Source of the DNA: Nephromyces sp. MM_2019
Taxonomy: Eukaryota; Apicomplexa; Aconoidasida; Nephromycida
Direction: 5' to 3'
DNA length: 10,665 nucleotides
Assembly: GCA_015657535.1 (NCBI GenBank)
Contig: JADHZB010001997.1
Coordinates: 5,999-16,663, forward strand
The notes beneath the pieces are model-generated. The model did no database searches and had not been told where the DNA came from. It worked only from the letters and a program-made list of their open reading frames with translations. The position numbers and the translations under genes were made by a program. Of this stretch, positions 1 to 6,949 are shown piece by piece; position 1 is the stretch's first letter, and each line of letters begins with the position of its first letter.

Positions 1-78
<78 letters not shown>
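1..78. repeat. (CA)n microsatellite at the window edge
   Basis: An almost pure (CA)n run of about 24 units from base 1 continues with TACACA interruptions to about 78. It extends past the window start, so its full length is unknown. Confidence 0.97.
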
Positions 79-430
79 ATTAAAACATTATATATATGTA
101 TATATAGCACAATATCAATGGCCTACACACCATTATAATTTTGAATTCTTATGACACACATTATCTCATTAACATCAATACACACACACAATCTATATGT
201 ATATATCTGATAATACTTTACACCCACACACACACCATTGAATTACTCATACACACCATCCTATAGACACTATACAAAATACACACACATATAAATATAT
301 ATATAGAGTATTATTATTATTATAAATATAAATGTGTGTATATATGTTATTTTTAATTTTTTTTTTAAGAATTATTTTTACGAAAAAATTTTCTAGTTAA
401 TTCCTATTCAAAATCAAAAGATTGAATATT

Positions 431-461
<31 letters not shown>

Positions 462-709
462 GTATGTGTGTGTGTGTGTGTGTGTGTATGTGACACAAAG
501 AATCTGCGATTTATATAGATATATATGTGTGTGTATGTTTAAAAAGTCTATATATAATTTTTATATTTTGTGTGTGTGTGTGTGTTATTACATTGGAGTG
601 TATACGGGAGTGTGTGTTACATTAAGTGTATTTGTGAAGGTGTGTATATGTGTTATGTGTATGTACAAAGGTTTATGTATAGTATATGTATGTATATTGT
701 GTGTGTGTG
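79..709. other. Downstream low-complexity DNA with no gene
   Basis: This stretch is AT-rich with scattered CACACA and TGTGTG runs. It includes a T-rich block near 350-370 and a compound (TA)n-(TATG)n-(TG)n microsatellite at about 429-490. The only open frame (448-714, plus strand) is Cys-Val/Tyr repeats encoded by TG repeats and is not considered real. No RNA gene was recognised. Confidence 0.75.
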
Positions 710-715
710 TTTAAT
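710..715 (-). promoter_or_regulatory. Candidate poly(A) signal ATTAAA adjacent to the stop codon
   Basis: On the gene strand ATTAAA follows the TAA stop with no gap. No AATAAA was found in the 715 nt downstream of the gene, and another ATTAAA occurs only near 352-357. If the first is used, the 3' UTR would be only tens of nucleotides long. The DNA after it is CA-rich, not GT-rich, so the call is tentative. Confidence 0.35.
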
Positions 716-919
716 TTAGTCTTTAGGTGGATACACAGCATATTTAGCAGGCTTAAATACATCTTGAATAATTGACTGTACAATTGTGTTTAGTGTGTGT
801 GTGTGTGTGTTATTATTTGTTTGTTTAGATAAATTCATTTCACAGTAATATTTGACTTTGGGCTCAGTCCCACTTGTTCTAATCGTAGCTGTACCTCCTT
901 TGGTAAAACGTAAACAAAT
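716..919 (-). CDS. PGM2: PGM2-like exon 11 (residues 536-602), phosphate loop and stop
   Basis: This terminal exon encodes ICLRFTKGGTATIRTSGTEP, then KVKYYCEM. RTSGTEP is the phosphate-binding loop of domain 4. A (CA)9 microsatellite (793-810) encodes Thr-His repeats (573-577) and stays in frame. The C-terminus, which ends FKPAKYAVYPPKD, and the TAA at 716-718 follow. The tail length matches human PGM2, which supports the frame across the repeat. Confidence 0.93.
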   Translation of the reverse strand: MCLRFTKGGTATIRTSGTEPKVKYYCEMNLSKQTNNNTHTHTLNTIVQSIIQDVFKPAKYAVYPPKD

Positions 920-1106
920 CTGTATTTAAATAATTATATACATATATATATATATGTATATATATGTATGTGTGTGTGTGTGTGTGTGTATGTGTAAGTG
1001 TGTGTATGTGTAAGTGTGTTTGTATGTGTGTGTATATGTGTAAACGTGTGAGTATATGTGTTAGTGTGTGTGTGTGTGTATATATGTGTCTGTATATGTG
1101 TAAGTG

Positions 1107-1137
<31 letters not shown>

Positions 1138-1140
1138 ATA

Positions 1141-1171
<31 letters not shown>

Positions 1172-1410
1172 ATGTGTATGTATGTGTGTATATGTGTGTG
1201 TTTGTATATGTGTCTGTATATGTGTGTGTGTGTGTATATGTGTAAGTGTGTGTGTGTATATGTGTGTGTGTGTGTATGTGTATGTATGTGTGTATATGTG
1301 TGTGTCTGTATATGTGTCTGTATATGTGTGTGTGTGTGTATATGTGTAAGTGTGTGTGTGTATATGTGTGTGTGTGTGTATGTGTATGTATGTGTGTATA
1401 TGTGTGTGTA

Positions 1411-1441
<31 letters not shown>

Positions 1442-2348
1442 ATGTGTGTGTGTGTGTGTGTGTTTACCATTTGACTTCCTGGTGTTGGTGGAATATCCAA
1501 TTTAAAATCGGGTTTGGTTGAATCATAACCAAGTGTAATATCTTTAATACTTTCAATATCAACATCACCAATCTGTATATACATACATATATATATATAT
1601 ATGTATGTATATATATGTGTATGTGTGTATATATGTTTGTGTGAATGTGTGTATGTGTATATATATGTGTGTGTGTGTGTACATAAAATGTATACAAGAG
1701 TGTATATATAAATTTGTATATATGTGTGTGTGTATTCACCTTCCATGTGTATTTTCCATTATTACGAAACTCATCAAATATTTGATCCATCACCTTTGGT
1801 TCATAACATAAATAGTAACCATTTTGTGTTTGAAATTGGCCATATTTTTTATATAAATCATCCAAATAATTTTTAAATGTTTTGCCCTGTGTGTAAAGTG
1901 TGTGAGCTAATTCCATATACACACCTAATGTAGATACACCATCCTTATCTTTTACTTGCATTGAAGGTGCAAAACCTATTTACACACACACAATTATATA
2001 TATATATATATATATGTATATATGTGTGTATATAATATGTGTGTAGTCCAATAAATAATATACACACACATTTTTACTTATTAAATTATCAAAACTGTAT
2101 GATACTTATTATATATATGTTTATGGTATGTGCGTGTATGTATGTGTGTGTTGAGTATATATGTAGAATGTCTGTGTAATATATGTTTGCTATGTAGCAT
2201 GTGTGTTTATACAAATTTGTTTGTGTGTGTGTCTATATGTATTTGTATGTATAGTATACATGTGTGAATGTCTGTGTGTATATATATAAATATTTGTTTA
2301 TATATCTGTGTTTATATATATATATATATATTTTGTTTATATATCTGT

Positions 2349-2394
<46 letters not shown>

Positions 2395-5300
2395 ACCTAT
2401 AGCCTCTTCATACATCAAAATGGGTTTATAGTGTGTGTTTTCAATGGCCTTATTCATAATCCATTTGAAACCAGTTAATGTGTCAAAATAATTAGCACCT
2501 TCTTGCTGTGTGTGTAAAATATATGTATGTGTAAAATATATGTGTGTGTAAAATATATGTGTGTGTAAAATATATGTATGTGTAAAATATATATGTGTGT
2601 AAAATATATATGTGTGTAAAATATATGTATGTGTAAAATATATGTGTGTGTAAAATATATGTGTGTGTAAAATATATATGTGTGTAAAATATATGTGTGT
2701 AAAATATATGTGTGTGTAAAATATATGTGTGTAAAATATATGTATGTGTAAAATATATGTATGTGTAAAATATATGTGTGTGTAAAATATATGTGTGTAA
2801 AATATATGTGTGTGTAAATATATGTATAACACACACAGCATGTATATGTGTACATATATATTTTGTGTTGGTGTACATGTGTATAATCAGTGTATGTATA
2901 ATTATAACTCATCAAAAATATGTATGTAGGTATATAGAATCAAAGAAATGTGTATAGATATGTAGATTAAGAAGTGTGTGTGTACTTATGTATAATAATT
3001 AGTGTGTATCCATGTATATATAATGAATTATATATGTGTGTGTAATTTGTAGTTTTACCTTAGACATAGATTCTAACATACGTGAGCTAACAATAGTAGA
3101 AATGAACATCATATCATTAGTGTGTGTACCAGCCTTCTTACAGCAATCCATACGATATACGGCCAACATAATACCAATTTGATCACCAGAAAATTGATAC
3201 CATTCACCACTATATATATATATATACACACACACACACATATATACATATTATATAGACACACACATACATATTATATAGACACACACACACACACATA
3301 CATACATACATATTATATTAGACACACACATACATATTATATAGACACACACACACACATATACATACATTTTATATAGACACACACATACATATTATAT
3401 AGACACACACACACACACATACACACATACATATTATATAGACACACACACACACACATACATATTATATAGACACACACACACACACATACATATTATA
3501 TAGACACACACATACATATTATATAGACACACACACACACACATACATACATACATATTATATAGACACACACATACATATTATATAGACACACACACAC
3601 ACACATACATACATTTTATATAGACACACACATACATATTATATAGACACACACACACACACACATACATATTATACACATACTTTCACACATACAAATA
3701 CATAAAATATAGGCATAAACACAAATACATATTATACATAAACACATATAAATACAGTATATAAATACATGTATATACATATACACTGTGTATGTGTATG
3801 TATGTGTGTGTGTGTGTGTCAGTGTGTATAATATGTATGTGTATATGTATGTATAACATGCATTTGTGTGTATGTGTGTATAATATATATTGGTGTTTAT
3901 AATATATATTTGTGTGTATAATATATATTTGTGTGTATAATAAGTATTTGTATGTATAATATGTATATGTATGTATAACATGTATTTGTGTGTGTGTGTG
4001 TATAACAATATGTGTGTGTGTGTCTAATAATAATGTATGTGTATGTGAGTGTGTTTGTGTATATATAATAATGTATGTGTATAATAATGTGTGTGTATAA
4101 TAATGTGCGTGTATAATAATATGTGTGTATAATAATGTGTGTATATCAATTATGTGTTTGTATAGTAATGTGTGTGTGTGTGTGTATAATAATGTGTGTA
4201 TCAATAATGTGTGTGTATCAATAATGTGTGTGTATCAATAATGTGTGTATAATAATGTGTGTATATTGATAATATGTGTATAATAATGTGTGTATAATAA
4301 TGTGTGTATAATAATGTGTGTGTATAATAATGTGTGTGTATATCAATGATGTGTATATCAAGAATGTGTATATCAAGAATGTGTGTGTATATCAATCATG
4401 TGTAAATCAATAATGTATGAAGAATGTGTATATCAAGAATGTGTATATCAAGAATGTGTGTGTATATCAATTATGTGTATATCAATAATGTATGAAGAAT
4501 GTGTATATCAAGAATGTGTATATCAAGAATGTGTGTGTATATCAATCATGTGTATATCAATAATGTGTGTGTGTGTGTGTGTGTAAATAACAAACTTATT
4601 GAATTCACATAGACAGAAACGATCAGCATCCGGGTCATTTGCAAATATCAACGAAATTTGTTGGCCGCTGGCAAATTTTTTGGCCTCGTCCAACGCCCCC
4701 ATTTCTTCCGGGTTTGGAAATGAAATTGTTGGGAATGTCCCATCTACTTCTTTCTGTGATGTAACTACATTTATACACACACACACATACACATGTAATA
4801 CATACACACATATCTATATATATATAAAAATAGATATATATAGATATATATAGATATATATAGTCATGAGTCTATAGAACAATCTATACACAAATCTATA
4901 CACACACGTTTATACACACACGTATAATTACACACACATACACACACATATAATTACACACACATACACACACATATAATTACACACACATACACACACA
5001 TATAATTACACACACATATAATTACACACACATACACACACATATAATTACACACACATACACACACATATAATTACACACACATACACACACATATAAT
5101 TACACACACATATAATTACACACACATACACACACATATAATTACACACACATACACACACATATAATTACACACACATACACACACATATAATTACACA
5201 CACGTATAATTACACATACATATAATTAAACACACGTATAATTACACACACGTATAATTACACACGTATATTCATACACATATACACATGTATATTCACA

Positions 5301-6874
5301 CATACACACACATATATACACACACGTATAATTACACACGTATATTCATACACATATACACATGTATATTCACACACACACATACATATATATATATATA
5401 CACACCAGGAATAAAATGTTTATCATCAAAACCAAAGGCGTGAACAATTGCTTGGGCTGCTTTGAAACCAACACCATGCATAGGTGTGTAAGCCACTCTA
5501 ATTTGACTGTGTGTGTGTGATGTTTTATCAAAATTTAATTCATTTGAAATATTGTGTATGTACATATTAAATATTTCATCGTAAATATTTTCAACCAAAT
5601 TTTGATCTTTTAAATAGCCTGTTCCATCTTCCCTTAATAATTGTTTAGCCTCTGGCCAAAAATGCTATTAAAAATGTGTAAAATAATCAATTATATAGGT
5701 GTGTATATATAATTGTGTGTGTATATTATTGTGCAATATAAATAAGTCTGTATGTGTGTGTATATTATTGTGCAATATAAATAAATCTGTATGTGTGTGT
5801 ATATTATTGTGCAATATAAATAAGTCTGTATGTGTGTGTATATTATTGTGCAATATAAATAAGTCTGTATGTGTGTGTATATTATTGTGCAATATAAATA
5901 AGTCTGTATGTGTGTGTATATTATTGTGCAATATAAATAAGTCTGTATGTGTGTGTATTAGTTATATATATATATATGTGCATTAATTATAAAAGACCTT
6001 ATATATATAAAAATATGCTTGTCATAAGATATGTATGTATGTGTGTGTATGCATGTATATATGTATGTGTGTGTACATGTGTGTGGATATGTATATGTAT
6101 ATTTTTATGTGTGTGTACATGTATATGTATATGTGTGTGTACATGTATATGTGTATGTGTGTTTACATGTGTGTGTATATGTGTGTGTACATGTGTGTGT
6201 TTTATGTGTATGTATATGTTTATGTGTATGTACATGTGTATGTGCATGTGTGTGTGCATGTGTGTGTACATGTGTGTGTGTGTGTGTATGTGTGTATATC
6301 TATGTGTGTGTGTATAGATATGTATATCTATATGTGTGTGTATATGTATGTATATCTATATGTGTGTGTATATGTGTATATCTATATGTGTATATCTATA
6401 TGTGTGTATATGTGTATATCTATATGTGTATATCTATATGTGTGTATATGTGTATATCTATATGTGTGTGTATGTATATGTGTATATCTATCTGTGTGTG
6501 TGTATAGATATGTATATCAATATGTGTGTGTGTATGTATGTATATGTGTATATCTATATGTGTGTGTATATATATAGTCTATAATAGATATGTGTATAAA
6601 ATGTATGTGTAAATATACCAAATTTTTGAGTATACAATTCATAATATCTACATCCCAAGGTGATAATATTTGGGCCCCATTATCTCCATATAATTTATAA
6701 CCATTATCTTCTTTGGGGTTGTGTGAGGCTGTAATCATTACACCAGCTACACATTTTTTAACAATGAGTGAAAATGGTATAAAAGGTGTAGGTGTAACCT
6801 TATCAAATGTGTACACCTTAAACCCTTTACTAATAAAAACAGCTGCTGCACATTGTGCAAAACTGTAAAATAAC

Positions 6875-6949
<75 letters not shown>

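Noticed and set aside
781..840. Apparent frameshift or premature stop in exon 11 at the CA repeat
   Set aside because: On recounting, the (CA)9 tract keeps the frame and leads into CTA AAC ACA and a normal C-terminal tail ending at 716.
934..1746. Long open frames of His-Thr or Cys-Val/Tyr repeats (also at 964-1521, 2233-2915, 3616-4204, 5949-6584 and 7909-8260)
   Set aside because: They are translations of (CA)n and (TG)n, open in several frames and on both strands, and run across intron-exon borders of the PGM2-like gene.
2999..3241. Separate small genes suggested by the open frames around each exon (also 4523-4807, 5332-5598 and 6517-6876)
   Set aside because: They are pieces of one PGM2-like protein; each continues into repeat-coded sequence exactly where a splice site occurs.
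4920..5270. CRISPR-like array (also considered for the 39-bp and 43-bp arrays)
   Set aside because: There are no unique spacers between repeats; the units are contiguous low-complexity tandem repeats in introns of a eukaryotic gene.
5668..5986. Repeat protein encoded by the 39-bp array (13-residue periods in both directions)
   Set aside because: The period is a multiple of three so frames stay open by chance; the array lies wholly in intron 4 and has no start context or domain.
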